A stretch of DNA of 64,000 nucleotides from Nitrospirillum viridazoti (GTDB lineage: Bacteria > Pseudomonadota > Alphaproteobacteria > Azospirillales > Azospirillaceae): assembly GCF_007827975.1 (NCBI RefSeq), contig NZ_VITT01000001.1, one strand, 5' to 3'. Position 1 is the stretch's first letter. Each line of letters opens with the position of its first letter. Below the pieces are notes generated by a model, which made no database searches, was not told the DNA's origin, and was given only the letters and a program-made list of their open reading frames with translations. Below are positions 41,400-49,245 of the stretch, piece after piece. A program made the position numbers and the translations under genes.

Positions 41400-41876
41400 T
41401 CAGCGATCGAACGTGATCAGGTCAGCCTGCCCCTGGTTCGCGCCCAACTCGGCGATGGCGGCCCCATTGTCGGGCGGAATGATCTGGGCGAACACTTCCA
41501 GCTGATGTCCATCCGGATCATAGAAATAAATCCCGTTGGAAACGCCGTGATCCAGGACCTCATGGATGACGACGCCTTTCTCAAGGAAGGTGGCGTATAT
41601 GTCCTTGAGCTTGCCGATATCGCCGCCGACATCGATTTCGAGGCCGATATGCTCGAATTCCTTGCCCTTGGGGGCGTCGGTCCCGCCGGGGAACAAGGCG
41701 ATGTCGTGATCGTAATAACCGAAGCTCAAGAAAATGCCGCCCGCGTAGGGGCCCTCGGCAACGCGTGCGCTGATCTTCATGCCCAGGATTTCGCCGTACC
41801 ACCGGGCGGACTTTTCCGGGTCGCGGACATAAAGGACCACATGGCCGATACGCTTGACCTTAGGGGTGATGGGCAT
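41400..41876 (-). CDS. VOC-fold metalloprotein, single-module extradiol dioxygenase/glyoxalase type
   Basis: 158 aa. RIGHVVLYVRDPEKSARWYGEILGMK starts the first beta-alpha-beta-beta-beta module. The metal ligands His12, His76 (EHIGLE) and Glu127 (DGHQLEVFA) are all present. In catabolic clusters this fold performs extradiol ring cleavage or isomerisation, and single-module members exist; I lean to a ring-cleavage or fosfomycin/glyoxalase-like enzyme without choosing. ATG 41876 is chosen because a GGAGG site lies upstream. The upstream propeller gene overlaps this start by 17 bases, suggesting translational coupling. Confidence 0.75.
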   Translation of the reverse strand: MPITPKVKRIGHVVLYVRDPEKSARWYGEILGMKISARVAEGPYAGGIFLSFGYYDHDIALFPGGTDAPKGKEFEHIGLEIDVGGDIGKLKDIYATFLEKGVVIHEVLDHGVSNGIYFYDPDGHQLEVFAQIIPPDNGAAIAELGANQGQADLITFDR

Positions 41877-42888
41877 GGTCGTCAGCCTCCGCGCCGGGTA
41901 CCGCCGGCAGCCAGACAATGTCGGTGATCTCGCTGAATTCGCGCCACTCCTTGCGCCAGCTGAGGCCACCGTCCTCGCTCCGGTAAAGGTGGCCGAACTT
42001 CGTGCCGGCGAGGATGAAGTTCGGGTCGGCCACGTTGGTGCCGATGGCCCAGAAGCAGGAGTTCGGCTGGGCGGGCAGGGGAGTTTCCCTCCAGGTACGC
42101 CCCCGGTCTTCGGATCGCAGGATGACGCCCGTCGAACCAGGCGTGCCGTCGCCGATACCCAGGATCAGCTCACCGCTTTGGGGGCGGCGGCGCAGGACCC
42201 GAGTATAATAGAGGCCCCAGGTTTCCTTGGCGTCCATTCTGGTCCAGGTCACGCCATCGTCAACCGATTTGTAGATGCCGTTGACGACCAGGGCCAGGAT
42301 GGTTTTCGGTTCGCCGGGGAACACGACGATGTCGTGCAGGTCCGAGTTGCCGCGACTGGGCGCCCAATCGGTGTCCACGCGCTGCCAGGAGTCGCCGCCG
42401 TCGCGCGACCGGAAAAGCCCGCCTTCCTCCACCCCGGCCCACACGCCCAAGGGGTCGTCCGGGTCGACGGCCAGGGCCAGCATGCGGGGGCGGCTCACCC
42501 CGGCGCATTTCGGCGGCATTTCCAGCCCGGTCCGGCTCCAGGTCTTACCGCCGTCGCGGGAACGGAACAGGATGGCGAGCGACGGGGAACCGGTCCCGGC
42601 ATACATGATGTCGGGATGATCCGGATGCACAGCCAGCTTCCAGATGGTGTAGTCGTTCAGGGCGCTGTCGATGCGGGTCCAGTTGGCGCCGCAGTCGCTG
42701 CTGTGGAATAGGCCTTTCTCCGTCCCGGCGAACAGGGCCTGGGGATCGCGCGGATCGGCCAAAAGGCAGCGGACGCAGTCGTCGTATTCCAGTTCCTGGT
42801 TGATGGTCAGCCGTCGCCACGTGGCGCCATTGTCATGGCTGCGCAGGACCGCCTGGCCGTCGGTCGAAACGATCAATGTCTTATTCAT
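41860..42888 (-). CDS. Asp-box (BNR) beta-propeller protein
   Basis: 342 aa. Seven Asp-box motifs (S-x-D-x-G-x-T/S-W) are visible: SHDNGATW, SSDCGANW, SRDGGKTW, SRDGGDSW, SVDDGVTW, SEDRGRTW and SEDGGLSW, consistent with a seven-bladed propeller of the sialidase/VPS10/photosystem II assembly (Ycf48-like) type. No signal peptide is seen, so it is likely cytoplasmic. GAGGCAA precedes ATG 42888. It overlaps the VOC gene by 17 bases and follows the aldehyde dehydrogenase gene, so it is in an operon with them. Function unknown; a scaffold or substrate-binding role is possible. Confidence 0.82.
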   Translation of the reverse strand: MNKTLIVSTDGQAVLRSHDNGATWRRLTINQELEYDDCVRCLLADPRDPQALFAGTEKGLFHSSDCGANWTRIDSALNDYTIWKLAVHPDHPDIMYAGTGSPSLAILFRSRDGGKTWSRTGLEMPPKCAGVSRPRMLALAVDPDDPLGVWAGVEEGGLFRSRDGGDSWQRVDTDWAPSRGNSDLHDIVVFPGEPKTILALVVNGIYKSVDDGVTWTRMDAKETWGLYYTRVLRRRPQSGELILGIGDGTPGSTGVILRSEDRGRTWRETPLPAQPNSCFWAIGTNVADPNFILAGTKFGHLYRSEDGGLSWRKEWREFSEITDIVWLPAVPGAEADDHAHHP

Positions 42889-42932
42889 GTCGGTTGCCTC
42901 GTTATCGCGGACTGCAAATCGCCGGCGTGGCG

Positions 42933-44438
42933 TCAGGAGAGGTTCACCCAGACGCTCTTGGTTTCGCTGTAGAGTTCCATGGCCTGCCGGCCATGCTCCC
43001 GCCCCCATCCCGATTGCCTGAAGCCACCGAAGGGGCTCGCGGGGTCGATCATGTTGAAGCAGTTCACCCAAACCGTGCCGGCCTTGATGGCGGCGGCGGT
43101 GCGGTGGGCCGCCTTGATGTCGTTGGTCCAGATTCCGGCGGACAGGCCGTATTCGGAATCGTTGGCCTGAGCCACCAAGTCGTCCAGGTCGGACCAGGTC
43201 AGCGCGGCCAGGACGGGCCCGAAAATTTCCTCGCGGACGATGCGCATGGTGGGCGCCGCATCGACGAAAATGGTGGGCTCGAAAAAGAATCCCTTGTCCA
43301 GGGCGGGAGGGCGACGCCCGCCGGCGGCCAGCTTGGCACCCTCCGTGGAACCCACCTCGACGTAATGATTGACCCGGTCCCATTGCTCTTGGGAAATCAG
43401 CGGGCCGAAGTCCACGTCAGGCCGCAGCCCGTCGCCGATCTTGAGCCGGGCCGCGGCACCGGCGATGGCGTCCAGCAGCTCATCGGCACGGCTCTTATGG
43501 ACGTAAAGGCGCGATCCGGCGGTGCACGTCTGTCCCTGGTTGAAGAAGATGCCCTGGGCGATTGAGGCCGCCGCCGCTTTCAGGTCCGCATCCGGGAACA
43601 CGATTTGCGGCGACTTGCCACCCAGTTCCAGTGACACCTTCTTCAAGTTGCCCGCCGAGGCCCTGACGATGGCCTTGCCGACCGCCGTGGAACCGGTGAA
43701 CGCCACCTTGTCGACGCCGTCATGTTCCACCAGGGCGGCACCGGCATCGCCGAAGCCGGTGATGATGTTGAAGACACCGGGCGGAACACCCGCCTCCAGC
43801 GCCAATTCACCCAGGCGCAACGCGGTCAGCGGAGTCTGTTCGGCGGGCTTCAGAACCACCGCGCATCCCGCCGCCAGCGCGGGCGCCACCTTCCACGCCG
43901 CCATCGACAGCGGATAGTTCCAGGGAACGATGAGGCCCGCGACCCCAACGGGTTCACGGGTCGTATAGTTCAGGATCTGCGCGCCACTGCGCGGCGACAC
44001 CGGCAGCGTTTCGCCGCCGAACTTGGTGGGCCATCCGGCGAAGTAGCGGAATGTCCTGATGGTTCCCTCGACCTCGACGGCACGCGTCAAGGTCGCCGGC
44101 TTTCCGTTGTCGAGACACTCGAGAACCGCCAGGTTCTCGGCGTCGCGCTCGACCAGGTCCGCCAGGCGGAGCAGGACGCGGGACCGGTCCACCGCGGTCA
44201 TGCGGCTCCAGGCGGGATCGCTCAGGGCCTTCCGGGCGGCGCGCACGGCCACGTCGACATCCGCCGCCGCGCCGTGGGCGACATGGGCCAGGACTTCCCC
44301 CGTGGCGGGGTTGACGGTTTCAAACGTACGGCCCGACAGGGCGTCGACCCATTCCCCGCCGATCAAAAGGCGCTGGGGTCGGGCCTTCAAGGCTGCCTTG
44401 AGGTGCTCGGCTCTCTCGATGGCGGTCGTTGTCGTCAC
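42933..44438 (-). CDS. NAD-dependent aldehyde dehydrogenase (semialdehyde/betaine aldehyde type)
   Basis: 501 aa. Cys305 lies in NQGQTCTAGSRL, and LELGGKSPQIVFPDADL carries the conserved Glu region. VAGLIVPWNYPLSMAAWKVAPA and FTGSTAVGK are the NAD-binding and loop segments. In a meta-cleavage cluster an NAD-dependent 2-hydroxymuconic semialdehyde dehydrogenase role is plausible; other aldehydes are possible. It leads the minus-strand operon with the propeller and VOC genes, divergent from the hydratase gene. The start is the ATG at 44438 after an AT-rich promoter region. Confidence 0.85.
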   Translation of the reverse strand: MTTTTAIERAEHLKAALKARPQRLLIGGEWVDALSGRTFETVNPATGEVLAHVAHGAAADVDVAVRAARKALSDPAWSRMTAVDRSRVLLRLADLVERDAENLAVLECLDNGKPATLTRAVEVEGTIRTFRYFAGWPTKFGGETLPVSPRSGAQILNYTTREPVGVAGLIVPWNYPLSMAAWKVAPALAAGCAVVLKPAEQTPLTALRLGELALEAGVPPGVFNIITGFGDAGAALVEHDGVDKVAFTGSTAVGKAIVRASAGNLKKVSLELGGKSPQIVFPDADLKAAAASIAQGIFFNQGQTCTAGSRLYVHKSRADELLDAIAGAAARLKIGDGLRPDVDFGPLISQEQWDRVNHYVEVGSTEGAKLAAGGRRPPALDKGFFFEPTIFVDAAPTMRIVREEIFGPVLAALTWSDLDDLVAQANDSEYGLSAGIWTNDIKAAHRTAAAIKAGTVWVNCFNMIDPASPFGGFRQSGWGREHGRQAMELYSETKSVWVNLS

Positions 44439-44542
44439 GCGCTTGCTCCCGGTCCCGACGTTGAAGGATGTCCTGAATGGCTTATGGCGGCTTAGATAGC
44501 ATGGTCAACAAAAATAAACAATGAGCGTGATATCGATGAACT

Positions 44543-44569
44543 GTTGCGTAATCGGGACAATTCGGGCAT
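44543..44569. promoter_or_regulatory. Shared region 2 promoter motif, copy 2
   Basis: The same GTTGC - 8 - GACAATT - 1 - GGGCAT arrangement as at 36791-36817 (21 of 27 match), between the divergent aldehyde dehydrogenase and hydratase genes. The hydratase ATG is 34 bases later. A-rich half-sites (AAACAAT at 44516-44522) lie just upstream. Confidence 0.5.
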
Positions 44570-44603
44570 AGAACGGGACGCCCACCCTAGACAAGGTGAT
44601 CCC

Positions 44604-45410
44604 ATGGTTCCGTCCCCTGCCATTGAACTCGCCACGGCCCTGGTGGCGGCGCGCTGTACAGGGCGTCCGGTCGACCCTGCGACGGCAGCGTACCTTCCGG
44701 CCAATCTGGCCGAGGCTTATGAAGTACAGGCGGCGGCCGTGAGGCTCAGGGGCGCCGCAGTGGCAGCATTCAAGATCGGCCTCACCAGCGCTGCGGCGCA
44801 GGAAGGTTTGGGGGCGGTTGAACCGATAGCGGGCCGGCTGGCGCCGCCCGACATCAGGCTTTCCCCGGCACGGATAGAGGCGGGCAGCCATCTCAGGATT
44901 GTCGAGGCGGAGGTGATTTTCCGTTTCGATCAGGATCTTCCGCCCGAAGCGGCACCGTTTTCAAAAGCCGACGTGATGCGCGGTATCGGCTGCGCCTTCG
45001 CGGGCATCGAGGTGTGCGACACGCGGTTCATGGGCGATGATGACACCCTCGCGCGTATCGTGGCCGATAATGGCAATGCCGATCTGCTGGTCGTGGGGGA
45101 GCCCTTGCGCGACTGGTCGGAAGAGGCGTTGCGGGGCCTCACGGTCACGCTGATCCGCAGGACGCGGCCCGACGTGCGCGGCTCCACCGCGAAAGTCCTC
45201 GGTCATCCGCTGGAGGCGGTGACCTGGCTGGCCAACTGGCTGGCAGCGAGGGGGGAAGGGATACACTCAGGCCAGCTCGTCGCCAGTGGCAGCTGCACCG
45301 GCATGACGGTACTCGGACCTGATGAAGAGGTGACGGCGACCTTCGGCTCGCTTGGAAGCGTGTCGATGAGGTTTGTTCAGGCATTCGGGCTGAAGGAGGA
45401 CAGGGTATGA
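44604..45410 (+). CDS. 2-keto-4-pentenoate hydratase-like enzyme (meta-cleavage pathway)
   Basis: 268 aa of the MhpD/FAH-like hydratase family that adds water to 2-hydroxypenta-2,4-dienoate. VVEAEVIFRFDQDLPP-type segment (here IVEAEVIFRF) and CAFAGIEVCDTRF are the metal-binding signature, and GSCTGMTVLGPDEEVTATFGSLGSVSMRF is the C-terminal core. AAGGTGAT lies before ATG 44604. The stop overlaps the SDR start (ATGA), making a coupled pair. Belongs to the lower part of an extradiol pathway, which matches the catechol-forming monooxygenase upstream. Confidence 0.85.
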   Translation: MVPSPAIELATALVAARCTGRPVDPATAAYLPANLAEAYEVQAAAVRLRGAAVAAFKIGLTSAAAQEGLGAVEPIAGRLAPPDIRLSPARIEAGSHLRIVEAEVIFRFDQDLPPEAAPFSKADVMRGIGCAFAGIEVCDTRFMGDDDTLARIVADNGNADLLVVGEPLRDWSEEALRGLTVTLIRRTRPDVRGSTAKVLGHPLEAVTWLANWLAARGEGIHSGQLVASGSCTGMTVLGPDEEVTATFGSLGSVSMRFVQAFGLKEDRV

Positions 45411-46210
45411 GTGTGGATTACGGCCTTGCCGGCAAGGTGGCGATCGTGACCGGGGGAAGCGTCGGCATCGGCAAGGAGACGGCGCGACAGTTGGCCAGCC
45501 AGGGCGTGAAGGTGGTCATTGCCGCCCGGACGCGCGATGCCCTTGAGGCTGCGGCCGAGGCGTTGCGGGCTGAAACCGGAGGCGAGATCGTCGCCGTCCC
45601 GGTGGACACGACCCTTCGTGCGTCGGTCGAAAACCTCGTTTCCGAGACCGTCCGGCGGTTTGGCGGTGTGCATATCCTGGTCAATTGCGCGGCGGCTCCC
45701 GGGGGGCTGGTCCGCAACGAGATCGAAAAGGCGGACGAAGACGGCCTGATCGCGGACCTGAACACCAAGCTGGTCGGCTATTTCAGAATGTGCAAGGCGT
45801 GCGTTCCCCACATGCGCCAGGCGGGCTGGGGACGCATCGTCAACGTGGGCGGCCTTACCGCGCGTTCCACCGAAGCCCTCAGCGGTATGCGCAACGCGGC
45901 CTTGGTCCACCTGACCAAGACTTTGTCCGATCAACTGGGTGTCGATGGCATCACGGTCAACATCGTCCATCCCGGTGTGACGCGGACCGAGCACATCGAG
46001 GCCTGGTTCGCCGACATGGCACGGGCGGAAGGCACCAGCGTCGACGCCATCATCAAGCGTGAAGCGGCGGACCCGGCGGCGATCCGGCGGATGCTGGAAG
46101 CCGATGAGGTGGCGAACGCCATCGTGTTCCTGGCGTCTTCGCTTGCCAGCGGCCTTACGGGCGAGTCCATCGCGGTGGACGGGGGACTGTCCCGGGCGGT
46201 GTTCCTCTGA
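45407..46210 (+). CDS. SDR-fold protein lacking the Tyr and Lys catalytic residues, copy 2
   Basis: 267 aa. TGGSVGIG and NCAA keep the NAD(P) site, while the catalytic triad is SGMRN in place of YxxSK: Ser159 for Tyr and Asn163 for Lys, with VGGLTA for the Ser strand. Closely homologous to 38115-38909, including LTKTLSDQLG-DG-TVN and HPGVT-TEHI. Two paralogues with the same replaced residues in one cluster suggest the loss is functional rather than decay. ATG 45407 overlaps the hydratase stop. A non-redox role in the pathway is possible; unknown. Confidence 0.8.
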   Translation: MSVDYGLAGKVAIVTGGSVGIGKETARQLASQGVKVVIAARTRDALEAAAEALRAETGGEIVAVPVDTTLRASVENLVSETVRRFGGVHILVNCAAAPGGLVRNEIEKADEDGLIADLNTKLVGYFRMCKACVPHMRQAGWGRIVNVGGLTARSTEALSGMRNAALVHLTKTLSDQLGVDGITVNIVHPGVTRTEHIEAWFADMARAEGTSVDAIIKREAADPAAIRRMLEADEVANAIVFLASSLASGLTGESIAVDGGLSRAVFL

Positions 46211-46232
46211 TCGGAATGCACCAAGTGTGATT

Positions 46233-46289
46233 GTTCCGAAAAAGGAACTATTAACTTGATATAGCCATATTGTTGTGAAAAAGTTCCTT
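46233..46289. promoter_or_regulatory. Nested inverted repeats before the AA_synth gene
   Basis: GTTCC (46233-46237) can pair with GGAAC (46244-46248), and AAGGAACT (46242-46249) is an exact inverted repeat of AGTTCCTT (46282-46289), 32 bases apart. The AT-rich space between may hold the promoter. An operator or a leader structure. Confidence 0.45.
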
Positions 46290-46323
46290 CAAGAAACTGA
46301 CAACTCACTGAACGGGAGTTCCC

Positions 46324-46932
46324 ATGTCCAGCCGCCCCGCCAACTTCCATGGCCTGCATATCCGCAAGTGGTATGAGTTCCAGGAGGAGACCCTCGCCAT
46401 TGAGACCGGGCCGCTGGCCGATGGTGAACCGGTCGTGAAACTGGTGGTGGCGGCCGCCATCGCCAATCCCAATGCCGGGCGCTTCGTCGCCTCGTTTGAC
46501 GAGGTCATCGCCGCGTCCGAACATCTGGGTATCGAGTTCGCGCGGCGCTTGACCACCAGGCTCGCCGGCCGCGCGGTGCAGAGCTACGGCAAGGCGGCCC
46601 TGGTCGGTGCCAACGGCGAGTACGAGCACGGCAACGCCTTCCTGACCACGGCCTTCGCCGAACCCATTCGCGAAGCCGTCGGCGGGGGCAAGGCCTGGGT
46701 CCCGTCCACCGGCAAGCGTGGCGGGCCGGGAACGGAGATCGATATTCCGCTGGCACACAAGGACGCCCTTTACGTCCGTTCCCATTACGACACCTTTTCC
46801 GTGACCTTCACCGACTCCCCCGGCCCGGACGAGGTCGTCATCGCCATGGCGGTCGCGACGCGTGGGCGCCTGCACGCCCGCCTGGGCGGCATCTCGGTGG
46901 ATGAGATCATCGGCGAAGACGGGCTGCGCTGA
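46324..46932 (+). CDS. AA_synth family protein (PF06684-type, DUF1185)
   Basis: 202 aa. VKLVVAAAIANPNAGRFVASFDEVIAASEHLGIEFARRL and VQSYGKAALVGANGEYEHGNAFLTTAFAEPIREAVGGGKAWVPSTGKRGGPGTEIDIPLAHKDALYVRSHYDTFSV match the amino acid synthesis family as I know it. Its biochemical role is not established, though members often sit in aromatic or heterocycle degradation clusters. ATG 46324 is chosen; a GGGAG ribosome site lies before it. The gene leads a run of four or more with 6, 9 and -4 base spacings, so it is probably co-transcribed with the hydrolase, aminotransferase and ThDP enzyme. Confidence 0.78.
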   Translation: MSSRPANFHGLHIRKWYEFQEETLAIETGPLADGEPVVKLVVAAAIANPNAGRFVASFDEVIAASEHLGIEFARRLTTRLAGRAVQSYGKAALVGANGEYEHGNAFLTTAFAEPIREAVGGGKAWVPSTGKRGGPGTEIDIPLAHKDALYVRSHYDTFSVTFTDSPGPDEVVIAMAVATRGRLHARLGGISVDEIIGEDGLR

Positions 46933-46938
46933 GGGCGG

Positions 46939-47862
46939 ATGGCGATGACGGACCCCACCTCACCGGCCCCGGGCAATGACCGCCCCGTCGCCGAAGGCCT
47001 GCTTCCCGGTGAACGTTTAAGCATCCGGATGATCAACGGCCTGCGGCTCGCGGTTCGCGAGTGGGGTCCGCCGGACGCGCCGCCGGTCGTGCTTCTTCAT
47101 GGGCTTCGCGGATATTCCAGCACATGGCGGACCCTGGCGCGGACGCTTGCTCCGTCCCATCGGCTTGTCGCCGTCGATCAGCGTGGCCGTGGCGACAGCG
47201 ATTGGGATCCCGGCCGCAATTATTATACGGACAGCTACCTGGCCGACCTTGAGGGCGTCGTCGACAGCCTCGGTTTGACGCGCTTCCACCTGATAGGCCA
47301 CTCCATGGGCGGCACGACCTCTTATGTCTATGCCGCCAAGCACCCCATGCGTCTGGGGGCGCTGATCATCGAGGACATCGCCCCGGGCTCTTCGGCGCGG
47401 GGGGCGGGTGCCGAGCGCATCGTTGCGGAGATGGCAGCGCTGCCCCGGGAGTTTGCCACCTGGGGCGAGGCGCGGGCGTACTGGCGTAAAAGCCGGCCGA
47501 TGCTGAGTGCCGAGGCCATCGAGCAGCGCATGGCCGAGAGCCTGAGAGAGGACGCCGCCGGCCGCATCGCCTGGCGTTACGACGCCGAGGGGATCAGCCA
47601 CACACGGATCGCCCCCAACCCGCAGCGGATTGTCGACCTGTGGCCGGCCGTGGAGGCGCTGCGTGTTCCAACCCTCGTCATCCGGGGGGAGCGTTCCGAC
47701 TTTTGCGCCGCCGATACCGTTCGCGAGATGACCCGGCGCAATTCCAACATTTCTTCGGTCACGGTCGCCGGCGCCAGCCACTACGTGCACGACGACGCCC
47801 CGATCCCTTACGCCCAGCATGTCGGCCGGTTCCTGGCCGCACATCCGCTCGGTTCAAGCTAA
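46939..47862 (+). CDS. Alpha/beta hydrolase (MhpC/BphD-like)
   Basis: 307 aa. VVLLHGLRGYSSTWRTLARTLAPSHRLVAVDQRGRGDSDW is the classical hydrolase N-terminal core, and the nucleophile elbow GHSMGGTTSYVYAAKHP has Ser intact. The C-terminal His is in GASHYVHDDAP. Meta-cleavage product hydrolases of this type split a C-C bond after ring opening; a general esterase is the alternative. ATG 46939 is close to a GAGGG site, with 46945 as an alternative. Six bases after AA_synth, nine before the aminotransferase. Confidence 0.85.
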   Translation: MAMTDPTSPAPGNDRPVAEGLLPGERLSIRMINGLRLAVREWGPPDAPPVVLLHGLRGYSSTWRTLARTLAPSHRLVAVDQRGRGDSDWDPGRNYYTDSYLADLEGVVDSLGLTRFHLIGHSMGGTTSYVYAAKHPMRLGALIIEDIAPGSSARGAGAERIVAEMAALPREFATWGEARAYWRKSRPMLSAEAIEQRMAESLREDAAGRIAWRYDAEGISHTRIAPNPQRIVDLWPAVEALRVPTLVIRGERSDFCAADTVREMTRRNSNISSVTVAGASHYVHDDAPIPYAQHVGRFLAAHPLGSS

Positions 47863-47871
47863 CAGGAAACA

Positions 47872-49245
47872 ATGATGACGTTCGACATCCAACGCGCCGG
47901 GCAAATCGATCGCGCTTCCCTTTTCCATCCCTTCACCTCCGTGGCCGACCTGATGCGCGACGGGCCCCTGATCATGGCCGAAGGGAAGGGCGTGCGCCTG
48001 AAGGATATCGAGGGGCGAAGCTACCTCGACGGCATGGCTGGCCTTTGGTGCGTCAACCTGGGGTATGGGCGCGAGGACATCAGCGGCGCCATCGCCGCGC
48101 AGAGCACCAAGCTGTCCTTCTTCCACACCTTCAACGGCCTGTCGACGGACGTGGCGATCGAATGCGCCGACGCCCTGTTGAAGCGGGCGCCGGTTCCGAT
48201 GGCCCGCGTGTTCTTCGGGGCGTCGGGCAGTGACGCCAACGAGACCCAACTCAAGCTGATTTGGTACTACAACAATCTGCGGGGCCTGCCGAAGAAGAAG
48301 AAGGTCATCGCGCGGTGGAACAGCTACCACGGATCAGGTGTGGCTACTGCCAGCCTGACCGGGCTGCCGGGCATGCACGCGCTGTTCGACCTGCCGCAGG
48401 GACCGATCCTCCATATTTCGAATCCCCATCACTATCGCAAGGCGCCGGAGGGGGTGTCCGAGCGGCAGTTCTCCCGTCAGCTCGCCGCCGAACTCGAAGC
48501 GCTGATCGCCCGTGAGGGGGCGGAGACGATTGCGGCTTTCTTCGCCGAACCCGTCATGGGCGCCGGTGGCCTCATTCCTCCTCCCGAAGGGTATTTCGAG
48601 GAGATCGTTCCCATCCTGCGCAAGCACGACATCCTGCTGGTCCTGGACGAGGTGGTGTCGGGCTTCGGCCGCCTGGGCACTTACTGGGGCAGCCAGCGGT
48701 TTGGCCTGGAACCTGACCTGATTACGGCCGCCAAGGGTGTGACCAGCGGCTACTTCCCCATGTCCGTCTGCTTCGTGTCGCCGAAGGTATGGGACGTGAT
48801 CGAGGCGGGATCGGAAAAGGCCGGGCTGTTCGGCCATGGCTACACCTATTCGGCTCACCCGGTCGCGGCGGCGGCGGCGTTGGCCACCCTCAAGGCCATT
48901 GACCAGGAGGGCGTGGTGGAGAATGTGGCGCAACTGGGCCCCTATTTCCACGCGGCCATGCGCGAAGCCGTGGGGGACCACCCGCTGGTGGGCGAAATCC
49001 GCGGCCTGGGGTTCATGATGGGCATCGAGCTGGTGCGCGACCGCGCGGCGAAGACGCCGTTCGCGCCAGAGCTGCGCGTTGGGCGCAAACTGCTGAAGGA
49101 CCTCGTTGGTCGCGGCCTGATTTCCAGAGCCCTGGGCGACACGATGGTGTTCGCGCCACCGCTGGTCGCCACCAAGGCCGACCTCGATGAAATCATCTCC
49201 CTCTTCAAGGCGGGGCTGGACGCCGTCGCCCAGGAGGTATCATGA
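47872..49245 (+). CDS. Class III aminotransferase (PLP-dependent)
   Basis: 457 aa. The PLP lysine is Lys288 in ITAAKGVTSGYFPMS, and LLVLDEVVSGFGRLGTYWGSQRFGLEPDL is the aspartate cofactor motif. FFGASGSDANETQLKL is typical of the omega-amino-acid:pyruvate group. Acts on an amino group distant from the carboxylate or on an amine; the substrate could be beta-alanine, GABA or an amine intermediate. ATG 47872 follows an AGGAAAC site. Stop overlaps the ThDP enzyme start (ATGA). Confidence 0.87.
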   Translation: MMTFDIQRAGQIDRASLFHPFTSVADLMRDGPLIMAEGKGVRLKDIEGRSYLDGMAGLWCVNLGYGREDISGAIAAQSTKLSFFHTFNGLSTDVAIECADALLKRAPVPMARVFFGASGSDANETQLKLIWYYNNLRGLPKKKKVIARWNSYHGSGVATASLTGLPGMHALFDLPQGPILHISNPHHYRKAPEGVSERQFSRQLAAELEALIAREGAETIAAFFAEPVMGAGGLIPPPEGYFEEIVPILRKHDILLVLDEVVSGFGRLGTYWGSQRFGLEPDLITAAKGVTSGYFPMSVCFVSPKVWDVIEAGSEKAGLFGHGYTYSAHPVAAAAALATLKAIDQEGVVENVAQLGPYFHAAMREAVGDHPLVGEIRGLGFMMGIELVRDRAAKTPFAPELRVGRKLLKDLVGRGLISRALGDTMVFAPPLVATKADLDEIISLFKAGLDAVAQEVS

